From assembly GCA_023205875.1 (NCBI GenBank), contig CP060766.1:496001-560000 (forward strand): 64,000 bases of DNA, read 5' to 3'. A program made the position numbers and the translations under genes. Shown piece by piece: positions 10,144-20,163 of this stretch (the stretch's first letter is position 1; each line of letters opens with the position of its first letter). Origin of the DNA: Chloropicon primus (Eukaryota > Chlorophyta > Chloropicophyceae > Chloropicales > Chloropicaceae). The notes beneath the pieces are model-generated. The model was given only the letters and a program-made list of their open reading frames with translations, had not been told where the DNA came from and ran no database searches.

Positions 10144-11034
10144 ATGAAGGCCGCAAAGAATTCTCGTGTCCTTGTTCTGGGGATCTCCTTGGCTCTCCTG
10201 ACTCTTTCCGCGGCATTTGCTCAGGAGGCGCCAGAGGAGGGAGTACAGGAGGACTTTTTCGACAACGAGGCCCTCGATGGGCTGGACGGAGGTGATCCCT
10301 ACGGGGGGTACGGAGGGTATGGTGACTATGGGGGCGACTTCATGGATGGCTACGGCGGGGAAGAGGAGGAGATGAACCCTGGAGACCACATCAGGGGCTT
10401 TATTGAGCTGGATGACATCACTTTCGATAAGTTTGTTCCCTCGGCGGGGCCCGCCCTTATCGAGTTCTACGCTCCTTGGTGTGGACACTGCAAGCACCTC
10501 GCGAATGAGCTCGCCATCCTTGGCACTGTCCTCGGGGAGCACAAGAGGATCAACTTGGTGAAAGTGAACGCGGACGAGTACAGAGAACTGGCGGAGCGTT
10601 TCAACATCGAAGGGTACCCTACGATAAAGTACGTGGACGAGGAAGGGAACGTCGAGGACGTCGAGGGGCGGACACTGGAAGAGCTCGCCGAGTTTGTATG
10701 GGATAAAGTCGGCAAGGTCACATATCTGCCCGAGCTCGAACAGCACATCAAGGACTTCATGGAGGAGGAGGGGGAGGCAGAGAGGCAAGCTTTGGCGGAC
10801 AAGGCCAAGGAAGTGGTGTCGACGCTCAAGACCAAAACGGAGCAAAAGTACGGCGAGATCTACCTCAAGATCATGAAGAGCATCATCAAGAAGGGAGACG
10901 AGTACCTCGGAAAGGAGAAGACCCGGATCGAAAAGATGATTCAGAAAGAGCAGAATTCGCTCACGGAAGACACGGTGAAATCTTTTGCGAACAAGATTGA
11001 GATACTGGAGGTCTTCGAAAAGGCTGAGCTCTGA
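10144..11034 (+). CDS. protein disulfide isomerase, one thioredoxin domain plus ERp29 C-terminal domain
   Basis: ER oxidoreductase of 296 residues. Residues 1-26 form a signal peptide (LVLGISLALLTLSAAFA). An acidic Gly/Tyr-rich linker (YGGYGGYGDYGG) follows. One thioredoxin domain carries the CGHC active site near residue 113 in EFYAPWCGHCK and the cis-proline motif EGYPTIKY. Residues about 200-296 are an all-helical Lys/Glu-rich ERp29c/PDI-D domain. Plant and Dictyostelium PDI-D proteins usually have two thioredoxin domains before ERp29c; here there is one. The C-terminus is KAEL, a degenerate KDEL-type signal. The start is the ATG directly before the signal peptide. Confidence 0.85.
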   Translation: MKAAKNSRVLVLGISLALLTLSAAFAQEAPEEGVQEDFFDNEALDGLDGGDPYGGYGGYGDYGGDFMDGYGGEEEEMNPGDHIRGFIELDDITFDKFVPSAGPALIEFYAPWCGHCKHLANELAILGTVLGEHKRINLVKVNADEYRELAERFNIEGYPTIKYVDEEGNVEDVEGRTLEELAEFVWDKVGKVTYLPELEQHIKDFMEEEGEAERQALADKAKEVVSTLKTKTEQKYGEIYLKIMKSIIKKGDEYLGKEKTRIEKMIQKEQNSLTEDTVKSFANKIEILEVFEKAEL

Positions 11035-13126
11035 ATTACAAATAATATCAAGTATTTTGCTCGGCAAATTCTTTAGTAAGACAGTATATAAAGAATCTAA
11101 TTGGGATTCCTTGAATATTCACGTATGGTTCTCGCCACCCACTGTCGATTGTTAACATCCTTTTCGAAGCGCAGCTTTATAAAACTTGTGCGGCGCGCAT
11201 GACACATCATGATGCACTCCTAAAGCTTCCAATCTGGCTGGAATTATCTTTTCAGAATGACTGTGTCTTGGATTCGCTTCAAAAGATGAGTCGTTTGAAG
11301 TACCTTCACTTAACAGCAGACCTAAACATCCTTTCCCACAATTATCTGCCTCCCATACAAAAAACTACAGAAGTATTTCGACCTTGTCCAGTAGCACATA
11401 TTCTTTCCCGACGCCAAAATTTCCATAGAATGGTTATCGGTAACAATACATCGATGTGCATGCTACTAACTGAACCATTCTCTGACTGAAACAACAACAA
11501 AAAAAACAATTTGTTTTCAATGGCATTCAACATGATGATGATGATGATGATGCTCCAATTAAATCTTCTTAACATAGTTTCTTTTCATTTATAGCCTTAA
11601 AGCAAAATCCTATTGGGAACCGCATTTATCATAAATGCATTTTATTATCATTTATTATTTACCAAATAATACCCGTTTTTCTTCCGTTCCACAATGTATC
11701 AGATTATGACAAGTTTGTGTTCTCGTCTTCCATTTTACGCTGCGACAAAAAGGCATATTCATATTCTAGCCAGTCACACCTACTCTTATCGAGCAAAAAT
11801 CGACTATCACTCAGTAGCCTTTTCTCACGGCACGACTTCACAAAAGCAATATGTAAAATTTTAGTTTAAAGAGGAAAGCACCAAGCGTTACGTTGCGCCT
11901 GGTGAAGTGATACTTCGAGCAATATATATTACGCAATAATAGACATTTCGACAAATAAAAACGTATATTTATGTTCTTTTATTCTACTACCCCGACACGA
12001 ATGAAAAGTTGACTGGAGAAAAGGACAGCACCCTTCATTTTTAAATAATGCTTGACGTAATCGGATCCAAATATGAAAAGAGATGCTGACACCATCAACT
12101 TGTCTAGGCTTTGTATTGTTTAATTTCCAATGACAACAGGCTAGGTTGCAAATATCAATAAGAAATCAACATCATAAGAAAGGATAAAAGTTCTACCAGG
12201 GTAGAACTTTTATCCTGGTAGGCATTGACCTTCTTTTTCAAGTGAACGAAAATGCTTTCCTTCCAAGCCTGTCAAGAAGTCGATCTCTTAGTACATGGCA
12301 GTATTTCAAAAAACTGTATGATAGCCTAATACGTATACATCTTTCCCGCCCATCGTATTCCTTGGTCAACCCCCCATAAATATATAAACGCCTAAAGGTA
12401 AAACATTCTTCATTACTCAATTTAAAAGTCGTTGAGAAGTTATTTATTTATTTAATGAAATCATATCAAGATTATCTCACGTTCTAATATTGAATGAGGA
12501 ACGAAAGATATATGCTTTTTTTTTGTTATTTGTTTCTACCCACTTCAACCGTAGCTTTGCCCTATCATAACAGCTGCTCAAAAGGTATTTGGAATGTATC
12601 CGTTTGCTTTGCGCATTGCTTTCCTCCTTGATTTGATGGTTAGTATGTTGACTGTCCGATATAAAGTCGTGGTCTTGAAGTTATTCATAAATAAATAGAA
12701 AATATTAACTTGATATATTGATGATGAGTCTCCGTATTCTTTTTTTTTCTGATAATAAACGAGTAGCGAATAAGAAAAACAGATAGAGGATTGAACTCAT
12801 ATTCTTTTCTTGAAGTTTTTTTGAATGAACGCCTGCGCTGCTCGTGGCCAAGGGCGTACGACTCTCCAAGCCCTAATGATAACAATGCTTTATTATTTGT
12901 TATTGCAGTTTGAGTTAGTGGCCGTCACTGCATGAACGCTTAAATGTCGTGGGGAAAGTTACACAACATTCTGCATGCATTTAATTTCCACATAGAGTGA
13001 TAGGCGAATGAGCAGTTGTCGTGGACGCGCGCGCGCAAGAAGTGATGTATGCGAGGCAACACAGCACCTCACCACCACACACACACAACACACTTCCTCT
13101 CCTCGTCGCCAACTGCTAACCTTGAA
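11035..13126. other. AT-rich gene-free island
   Basis: About 2 kb whose base composition is plainly AT-rich (runs such as TTTATTATCATTTATTATTTACC) while both flanks are G+C-rich coding DNA. It lies between two convergent genes. No frame longer than about 100 codons or with recognisable coding character occurs; the longest (11199-11489) matches nothing I know. It holds a near-perfect palindrome at 12181-12216 and a short ATG run near 11530. Composition switches right after the PDI stop and returns near 13,020 at a GCGCGCGCGC run. Candidate roles are a short regional centromere, a replication origin or inserted organelle-type DNA. Confidence 0.7.
12181..12221. repeat. nested inverted repeats with alternative hairpins
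   Basis: The arms AGGATAAAAGTTCTACC (12181-12197) and its exact reverse complement (12200-12216) are separated by only AG. Overlapping them, CTACCAGG (12193-12200) can instead pair with CCTGGTAG (12214-12221). The two folds share bases and exclude each other. The site lies in the middle of the AT-rich island. Confidence 0.85.
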
Positions 13127-14557
13127 TTATTTCACAAATCTATAGTGGTCGCTTATTTCCTTTTTGTCGTCACTCCAGCTGCTGTCAATCGCCAATTCTT
13201 TCACTTTGGACTCGAATGATGCACAATGCTCCTTGGTGACTTCCACGAGGTTGCTGCAAGCTTCCACGTAAAGGGTGGAGGAGGGCAAATCGGCCATGTC
13301 TTTAACCAGGTGCGCATTCCTGCACCCCACGATGACAAATTCGTACTTTGGATCGGTCTTCTTGGTTCTCATCTTCTCCCCGGTTGAGAACTTCAGCCTT
13401 ACTTGTTTCATGGGCTCCTCTATGGTTTTGTACTGCTCGACGACGTGGATGGCGAGCTTGGCGAGGCCATCCTCGGCGGTCAGATTACACGCGCAGAGGT
13501 TGCCAGAGGAGTTCACTCTCGACAGTACAGTTTTGCCGAAGAAGCTCAAGTTCGCCTTCGAGACGTCCACCGCCGTGTGCTGAAACTGCTTGTTGACCCT
13601 TTTGAAGAGCCTTTCCTTCTCCTGCTCGTCCCACGAGTCCAGCCCAAACGAAGAGTACGGCGGGTTCTGAATATCACCAAAGTAACCGTAAGCCGAGACG
13701 CTTGCGCCCTTGGCATTCATATTCCTGTCCTTGTACTGCTCCAGGCGGCTTGCTATTGTTGACATGAGCGTCCGGTTCGGAGCGTCGTACTTCTTATCCC
13801 TGAACTCGTGAGAGTTGCCCGACATCCTCCACCTGCGAAAGTGGACGTGGTGTATGATCGACTTGTTCGACTTGATCACGTTGTTCTCCCCCTCCTCGTC
13901 CTTGCCACTGAGACGCATGTGGTAGTCCCAATCGATCAAGTTCTTTCGAAAGTCGTACCTGTCGCCGTAGAGCTTCCTCGCTCGATAGTCCCACAAGGCT
14001 TGGGCGTTCACCTCCTTCGTCATCCTCCACGATTTGAAGACGCGAAGCAGCTCGTCCTTTTCCTGGTACTTGAGCTCGGAAACGTCAAAGTATCGAAGAA
14101 GAGACCCGGACTGAGCAGGCTTCAGGCTTGTGATCCAATCTTCAAGCTGCTTGGCGTAGGCGTCCACGGCCTTCTCGGCTTTCCCGGTGAGCTCCAAGTT
14201 CCCGTGAACTTCCAAGAAGAGCTCGACCCTTTCCTTGAGGTCCACTTGGGTGTCCAGAGCAATGTGCAAGAGAAGCATCTGCCTCGCAAGAAGCTCGACT
14301 TCCTTCTCGTAAATCTTGAATCCCATGACGAGTCCTTGCCCGCTTTGCCCTCGGAACAGAGAAGAGAGCGTGCGGAGCACGTGCCTGCAATCTCCAGCGC
14401 ACACCTGCAGTGCCCAGATCTCCTTCCCCTTGGGGTTGCTGTCCTCTCCCTCTTGAACAACTTGAAGGCGTCCAACGTCTGCTTCACTCCCGGCGTCTCC
14501 CAGCAAGTCCAATGCAGAAGAGTAACCCCACAAGAAGTGTGCACCGAGTTTATCCAT
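13127..14557 (-). CDS. DNAAF3: dynein axonemal assembly factor 3 (PF22)
   Basis: Cytoplasmic factor that helps preassemble ciliary dynein arms. The 476 residues follow the DNAAF3 order: N-terminal WGYSSALDLLGD, then VCAGDCRHVLRTLSSL (human LLLGSVDGRHLLRTLS), then the LARQMLLLHIALD helix and ERVELFLEVHGN, then LYGDRYDFRKNLIDWDYHMRL, PNRTLMS and SAYGYFGDIQNPPYSSFG. Single exon starting at MDKLGAHFLWG. Its presence implies a motile cilium with dynein arms. Its 3' end borders the AT-rich island. Confidence 0.92.
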   Translation of the reverse strand: MDKLGAHFLWGYSSALDLLGDAGSEADVGRLQVVQEGEDSNPKGKEIWALQVCAGDCRHVLRTLSSLFRGQSGQGLVMGFKIYEKEVELLARQMLLLHIALDTQVDLKERVELFLEVHGNLELTGKAEKAVDAYAKQLEDWITSLKPAQSGSLLRYFDVSELKYQEKDELLRVFKSWRMTKEVNAQALWDYRARKLYGDRYDFRKNLIDWDYHMRLSGKDEEGENNVIKSNKSIIHHVHFRRWRMSGNSHEFRDKKYDAPNRTLMSTIASRLEQYKDRNMNAKGASVSAYGYFGDIQNPPYSSFGLDSWDEQEKERLFKRVNKQFQHTAVDVSKANLSFFGKTVLSRVNSSGNLCACNLTAEDGLAKLAIHVVEQYKTIEEPMKQVRLKFSTGEKMRTKKTDPKYEFVIVGCRNAHLVKDMADLPSSTLYVEACSNLVEVTKEHCASFESKVKELAIDSSWSDDKKEISDHYRFVK

Positions 14558-15040
14558 CGTAACGCCCGCCAGAGGTCAACCACTCGCGCTCAAGCAAACA
14601 AGGCACCACCTTCACACACAAAGACGCAGAGGCCAAAGTGTGTGTGTGTGTGTTTGTGTGAGGGAGAGAGGAAGAGGAAGAGGAAGAAGTGAGTGAGCAA
14701 GTGGCTGAAGGACAGGAAAAGGCGGACAGTCCGTTGTCTTGCCTTACCTCTCCTCCCCAGAGTCCTTTGCTTGGGCCAAGACTGCCGCCTTGGTTCCCGC
14801 CCTGACAAGAGCTGTCGTTTTGAGAAGGTGCTGGTCCCATGCGTTTGAGAGAGAGAGAGAGAGAGAGAGAGAAGAAGGCAGGATGCGGTGGGTTTGGCCT
14901 GGTCTGGCTTGGTTGAAGGTGCAACAAATGGTATATAATAATAACAGCAGCTCGCTTCATTTGCCGACTTGACGCTAGACACAGGGAAGCGGCAGTCAAA
15001 AGTTAAGCTAAGCTTAGGGACAGTTTGGTTCCCGCTTTAG
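14558..15040. promoter_or_regulatory. 5' flank of DNAAF3
   Basis: Non-coding. It contains a GT run (14638-14652), a GA tract at about 14847-14873 and short AT-rich DNA near 14930. It also serves as the 3' flank of the ER DnaJ-thioredoxin gene, which ends at 15041. Confidence 0.4.
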
Positions 15041-16316
15041 CTAAGCAAAGAGAGTTTTCATCTTTGCGACCATTTCCTCCATTCCCTCCATTCTTTCCTT
15101 CATGGCATCCAGCTCCTCCTTGAGCCTTCTGTTCTCCTCCTCCAAGGCAGGAGAGGCCTCGATCCCCTTGGTGTTCTCGGCCTTGGTCACAGCCTCTTGA
15201 ACGACCTCGTTTTCGTCATCAATGAGCTCGTAGTCATAGTCCTCGTCGCCATCTGCGGAGGAACCCTGTGACTCTTCGAGAAAGTCCTCCAGAACAAAGT
15301 CGTCATCCTCGTCGTCGCTGGCAGCCTGCTTCGCAGCCGGCTTGTGCTGCTCAGCGCCACCGTCATCCAAATCATCACCGAGATCGTAATCGTAGTCGTC
15401 GGCCTCGGGGTCCACCTCAGCGAGGTCACCGCCACCGCTGACCATGAACTTATCGAAGACTGGGTCTCCGTTCTCCAAGTGAACCTTGTAGTCGTCCTCG
15501 CACTTCTGAATGAACTCGTCGATCTTCTCCTCGTCAGGAATACCCTCGTAAGTGTGGTAGTCCTTGTCCGAGTGGAAGCACATGAAAGTCGGCACGAGGG
15601 TGAAAGGATACCTGTCACACATGGGCTGCTGCTTCATGCAGTTCACAGCACCGAAGCGGACGTACTCGGACTGCGCGTACTTGGTCGTAAGAAGCTTCCA
15701 CTTTGGAGCCATGTTCTGGCAGTAGGTGCACCAAGGAACGTAGAACTCCACGACCCAAGCCTCCTTCCTCCAGAGCAAGGACAAGATATTCGAGTTGTCG
15801 ATCTTCACGATGTTCCTGCTCTCCCCATAGAAGTCACTCAGCTCCAAGTCCTCCCCGAGGACCTCCACCTCGTTTGGGTGATCGAACCCCTTGCCGTCGA
15901 GCTCGTCCAGCACAATCCTGCGCTCCGGATCGATCAAGGTCTCGTACGCTATCCTGAGCTCCTTGAAGGCTTCCTCGCTTCCCTCCTCCTTGTCCGGATG
16001 AAGAATCTGAACGCAGCAGCAGTCAAAGCCGAAGAATCAGTCCACCGAATCAAGATTACTTTCAACAAACACGAACCAACACGAGACACATTTGCCATTG
16101 ACCTGTGCGCCCGTGACTTACCAAGCTTTTCTCCTTGAATATTCTCTTGATTTCTTTGTCCGTGGTCCACTTGTCGACTCCAAGGATCTTGTACGCGGTC
16201 TTCTCCGTCATCGGCTCGACGTCTTCGTCGTTACCGTCCATCGCCAGACATAACGGCAGAGACACCAACGCCGCGAGGCACATGACCACCAGCACAAGAC
16301 GCTTCCAAGACGCCAT
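15041..16316 (-). CDS. ER-lumenal DnaJ-thioredoxin protein
   Basis: Exons 16122-16316 and 15041-16006 join in phase 0 to give 386 residues. Residues 1-25 are a signal peptide (LVLVVMCLAALVSLPLCLA). A J domain starts near residue 37 (TAYKILGVDK) and has the HPD motif at 68-70, encoded directly after the intron. A thioredoxin domain carries CTYC at about 158-161 (FYVPWCTYC). A long acidic Asp/Glu region and a short C-terminal coiled coil follow. The J-plus-Trx order recalls ERdj5/DNAJC10 and DNAJC16 but with only one Trx domain. The likely role is ER folding or ERAD with BiP. There is no KDEL, and the C-terminus is TLFA. Confidence 0.82.
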
Positions 16317-17067
16317 CTTTGGACACTGTTCTCTTCCAGAGTAAGCGGAAGAAAAGAGTCAAATAAACAACGGAGAAGGAGGCAAACAAAAGGGTGTTGA
16401 GGTTTGACCGGAGCCAGGGGTAAGGTCAATGTGTTTCTCCTTTGGGTTTCCTCGGCGATGACACCAAGGTCTTGCTGCGGTTGCTGCCGGAAAGGAAAAG
16501 GAAAGGGGAACTAAAGCTGATGCCACCTCACCTCGCCGTTCCGCAGCCAAAGGGGCGCGATGCTTTCTTGTAGAATTTCCATCCTAGGGAACGTCAGAGG
16601 ACGACGTGCACCATTCTTCCAATCACATCAATTATCCTAACAAGACGAAGTCTCGCGTCGCAAAAATGCTACGTATGACGTTCGTTTTCCAACTGTACGA
16701 CGATTTCGCGCCAACGGAGGTGGCGTTCAATTTTTTGGGCTTTTCACGCGCGCGCGAGAGAGAGAGGAGAGGTGGGAAGGCAACCACTTGACCGCTTGTG
16801 TTGGCGCAGCATCCAGGAGCACCCGAAAGGAAGGGCGAGACACATTATTGTGTGAATTGTTTTTTTTGTGTGCTCCACACCCCCCCAACTCACGAGCCTC
16901 ACAAAGCTTTGGGCTTTAGGCGCCGGAAGGGCAAGTGTAGGCACCCAGAGGAGGCGAGCGGGTGTGTGGGAACCCACCAGAGGGACACGACGGAGCGGAT
17001 AAGAGCAAGGCGGAGAGAATAATCGACACAGACGGACGCATACGTACCTAGCAGGACTGTCGTCACC
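16317..17067. promoter_or_regulatory. divergent region between DnaJ-Trx and TMEM231
   Basis: Nothing gene-like is visible. The stretch carries GCGCGCGAGAGAGAGAG near 16747-16764 and short T and C runs near 16858-16890. The TMEM231 start has a strong context (GTCACCATGG). Confidence 0.4.
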
Positions 17068-18012
17068 ATGGTTCTCGTGTACCAAGAGCCCGTGCGAGTG
17101 AAGTATTACGCAAACTGGCACTCCTTTGCTGCAGCGTTTCGCGTGGGGAACCTCCTAAGTGTGATAGCCCTGGCCCTGGTCACGACGTACGTCACGGGGT
17201 CGATGTGGGTGAAGACGAGGGTGTCTCACGAGCAGCCCGACGTGGTGTTCGACTCGAACGTCGTCATGGTTTTGGAGGGGGGGGAGACCTCGGAGGACGT
17301 GTGGTTCTGGAGCACGCTACCCAACTTGAACAGGGCCTTTGAGACGAGGTTTGTCTCCACGGACCTCTCCGTGACGCAGGAGGACTTCAACTTTGACGGA
17401 AAGGCGGACGCCATCAGGATCAAGATGGTTTCCAACGTGGGAGCCAAGGTCCAGGGAGTCAAGGTCCTGGCACAGTTCGAGTACAAGTTGAGGGAAAGGG
17501 TGCACATGAACATGAAGTCCTTGGCGTACGTGGAGCACGGAGCGGGCATGCCAGGCAAGGCCCTCTTCGCGGACGGCTCCCTCGCCCTGCGGCAACAGGA
17601 CCCGCTCCCGGACGGCTCCACGAGGAGGGAGTACCTCTCGGACTTGCTCGTGGACGGAGAGCCGGACGGGGTCTTGCAAGCGTCGTCCAAGCTGAGGGTC
17701 AACGCCATGCTGGAAGAATACTTTTTCAGGAACGAGACCACGGTCTTCGACACGAATTACGAGTCTTGGCAGGCGGGGGACGCGGCTCACGGAGGGTTCG
17801 AGACCAACATTCTGTTGAGGGTCCCCTCGAGCCAGGCCTTGGTGTACACGCCGAGCACGATCGAGATCCTCAAGTTCGGCTGGATCCAGTTCCTCGCGTC
17901 CTTCGTGGTCTTCTTCTGGCTCCTTTCGTACTGGGAGTGGTACGTCTTCCACTACAGGATACTCGAGACCCGGATGAAGACGGAGCTCAAATCGAAGCTC
18001 AAGTCCTTCTAG
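17068..18012 (+). CDS. TMEM231: transmembrane protein 231, ciliary transition zone
   Basis: Component of the B9/MKS module that gates membrane-protein entry into cilia. The 314 residues have two membrane helices (about 27-47 and 272-292) around a large lumenal domain, the TMEM231 topology. Family signatures are HEQPDVVFDSNVVMVL (human YEEQPTVRFQHQVLLV), FWSTLPNLNRAF, EDFNFDGKADAIRIKM (human EEDRNQDGKTDMLHFKL), LRQQDPLP and EILKFGWIQFLASFVVFFWL. Single exon. Confidence 0.92.
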   Translation: MVLVYQEPVRVKYYANWHSFAAAFRVGNLLSVIALALVTTYVTGSMWVKTRVSHEQPDVVFDSNVVMVLEGGETSEDVWFWSTLPNLNRAFETRFVSTDLSVTQEDFNFDGKADAIRIKMVSNVGAKVQGVKVLAQFEYKLRERVHMNMKSLAYVEHGAGMPGKALFADGSLALRQQDPLPDGSTRREYLSDLLVDGEPDGVLQASSKLRVNAMLEEYFFRNETTVFDTNYESWQAGDAAHGGFETNILLRVPSSQALVYTPSTIEILKFGWIQFLASFVVFFWLLSYWEWYVFHYRILETRMKTELKSKLKSF

Positions 18013-18408
18013 CCTGGGCACTGCTCTTTCTTTCTTTCCCCCGAGAGAGGAAGGAGGTAGAGCGGAGGAGGAAGCGACTGTACACTAGGGAAGGATGGAA
18101 ATGGCGACCGACCGCATGAACACACTTCATTGTAACAAAGAACAAAACACAAACCCGGACACACCGACCACGCCTCGACTCCTTTTCCTTCCCCAAAGCC
18201 AACCGCTCCAGCCTCCAAATCCGTGACTGGAATCTCGGCATCGCTAAAGGTCAGCAGGAGATTCTACCGCCGGCGGGCGTTATGGCGGTTACAAACACAG
18301 ACTTCTTCCTCGGGAGACGACGACGGCGAGGGCAGTTTCGAGGACGGCTTCGCACGCGAGGTCTACCCCCTCCACCGCTCTTGATTGTTGCCCTGCCGAT
18401 CACGAGAG
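18013..18408. promoter_or_regulatory. intergenic, 5' flank of phosphate transporter
   Basis: About 400 bp between tandem genes. No gene or distinctive repeat is seen; only purine-rich stretches. Confidence 0.35.
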
Positions 18409-20013
18409 ATGGACCTGAGCTTGCAAGACGCGGACGAAGTCTTCCAGAGCGCGAGGCGTGAGAGGGAGAGGGAGGAGGGCCACGACGACGACGACGACAA
18501 GAAGTGCGCGCCGCTCGGATGGCTCCGCTACTACGTCAGGGTGGGCCTGATTCCGGGATTCGGCTTGTTCTCGGAGTCCTACCTGCTCTTCATCTTCAAC
18601 CAAGTTGGAGGGCCGTTCAAGGAGCACTCTCCGTGGACGACTTGCTATGACAGCGAGAGGGACGGGTACGTGAAGATGGCCAGCTTGGTCGGAGTGGTCG
18701 CCGGGATGGTCGTCTTTGGCCTGCTTGCGGACGGGTTGGGAAGGAGGCTCGGCTCGATCACGACGAACGTTCTGATGCTTCTCGGTGCGATCTTCCTCAC
18801 CGCGGCGAGCCCTGCGCCCTTTCCCGAGGGGGACGAGGGGGACTGCAACACCTTCTTTTGGTGGATCGCCGTGTCCTACTTTGTGTTCGGGGTGGGCGTG
18901 GGAGGAGAGTACCCGCTCTCAGCCTCGATCGCGAGCGAGAGAACGATGGCAGAAAAGTCCAGCGCGACCAGGGGGAGGGACATTCTGCTCTGCTTCGCGT
19001 GCCAGGGCTTGGGCCAAAACCTGGGCAACGCGGTGTTCTTCTTCCTGACCCTCGGCTGCACCGCGAAGGGGACGTGCGCGGAGCCAGACACGGTGGCGAT
19101 GAACTACAGGGTGTCGATGGGCATCTCCATCGTGTTTCTCCTTGGCCTCCTCCCGTATCGTTTGACGAGAACGGAGAGCAGGCAGTACGAGGAACTGAAA
19201 CGTCAAACGATACGGCAGGGCCTCGCTACCCCGGGGTACATCACGATCTTCAAGCAGTACGGCGTCCGACTGATTGGGACGGCTGGATCGTGGTTTCTTT
19301 GGGACATTATAATGTACGGCAACAGCTTGTTCAGCAAGGAGGTCACCGCGCAAGTGAACGCAGGCTTGGGTGCAGTCCAAATCACGGGATTCACATGGCT
19401 CTACGTCGTGGTTGCTTTGCCCGGGTACTTCCTGGCCGCCTTCACGGTCGACCGTGCATGGATGGGACGGAAGACGCTCCAGTGGTGCGGGTTCGTCTTC
19501 GTCGGATTGCTCTTCTTCCTCATTGGTGGCTTCATGCCGATTTTGGAGGAGTCCAACACGGGAGTTTTCGTTTTCCTGTACTGTCTGGCGACCTTCTTCT
19601 ATCAATTTGGGCCCAACTCGACCACCTTCTTGATCCCAGCGGAAGTGTACGCGACTCCAGTGAGAGCGAGGTGCCACGGAATTTCTGCAATGAGTGGCAA
19701 GCTCGGCGCGCTCGTGGGCGAGCAGGGCATAGCCCAGATGCTCAATACCATTGGACTCACGCCCATGTTTTACGTGATGGGAGGGGTCAGCCTCGCCGGG
19801 GCTCTGTTGACGATATTTTTGGTCCCCGACTCCAGAACAATCAACCTCGAAATGGAGGACCAGACATTCGTCCGAGGCTGGCTCGGAGAGGAGGCCGGAC
19901 AGAAATTCTTTGCCCAATCGCAACAAAACATGGATGCCGTGGACCAGCTGGAGAAGAACTTGTCTCTGGAACTCGCTGAGACCATGGCGAGCACGGCACC
20001 GGAGCCCGTTTAA
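18409..20013 (+). CDS. proton:phosphate symporter, PHT1/PHS family
   Basis: MFS transporter of 534 residues with about 12 membrane segments. The signature GVGVGGEYPLSASIASE near residue 160 is the PHT1/Pho84 motif (usually GGDYPLSATIMSE). LADGLGRR between helices 2 and 3 is the MFS A-motif. FGPNSTTFLIPAEVY and RARCHGISAMSGKLGA are further family blocks. It should import inorganic phosphate at the plasma membrane. The glutamate in GGEYP replaces the aspartate that is usual and important for proton coupling. The ATG at 18409 is used; an in-frame codon further upstream is not ATG. Confidence 0.88.
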   Translation: MDLSLQDADEVFQSARREREREEGHDDDDDKKCAPLGWLRYYVRVGLIPGFGLFSESYLLFIFNQVGGPFKEHSPWTTCYDSERDGYVKMASLVGVVAGMVVFGLLADGLGRRLGSITTNVLMLLGAIFLTAASPAPFPEGDEGDCNTFFWWIAVSYFVFGVGVGGEYPLSASIASERTMAEKSSATRGRDILLCFACQGLGQNLGNAVFFFLTLGCTAKGTCAEPDTVAMNYRVSMGISIVFLLGLLPYRLTRTESRQYEELKRQTIRQGLATPGYITIFKQYGVRLIGTAGSWFLWDIIMYGNSLFSKEVTAQVNAGLGAVQITGFTWLYVVVALPGYFLAAFTVDRAWMGRKTLQWCGFVFVGLLFFLIGGFMPILEESNTGVFVFLYCLATFFYQFGPNSTTFLIPAEVYATPVRARCHGISAMSGKLGALVGEQGIAQMLNTIGLTPMFYVMGGVSLAGALLTIFLVPDSRTINLEMEDQTFVRGWLGEEAGQKFFAQSQQNMDAVDQLEKNLSLELAETMASTAPEPV

Positions 20014-20163
20014 ATCCTCTTCACGGGACAACAACAATTGTAAACCACCTTTTTATTCTGCAATCAAACCATTACCTTTGAGAACGATTGCGACCGATGC
20101 CCTCCCTCCTCTGCTGATCTGATCTCTGATCTCTAGCTGCTGCAGATTATTTTCTGGATAGAG

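Noticed and set aside
11199-11489. 96-codon open frame in the AT-rich island
   Set aside because: No motif, composition like the surrounding non-coding DNA, and AT-rich sequence gives such frames by chance.
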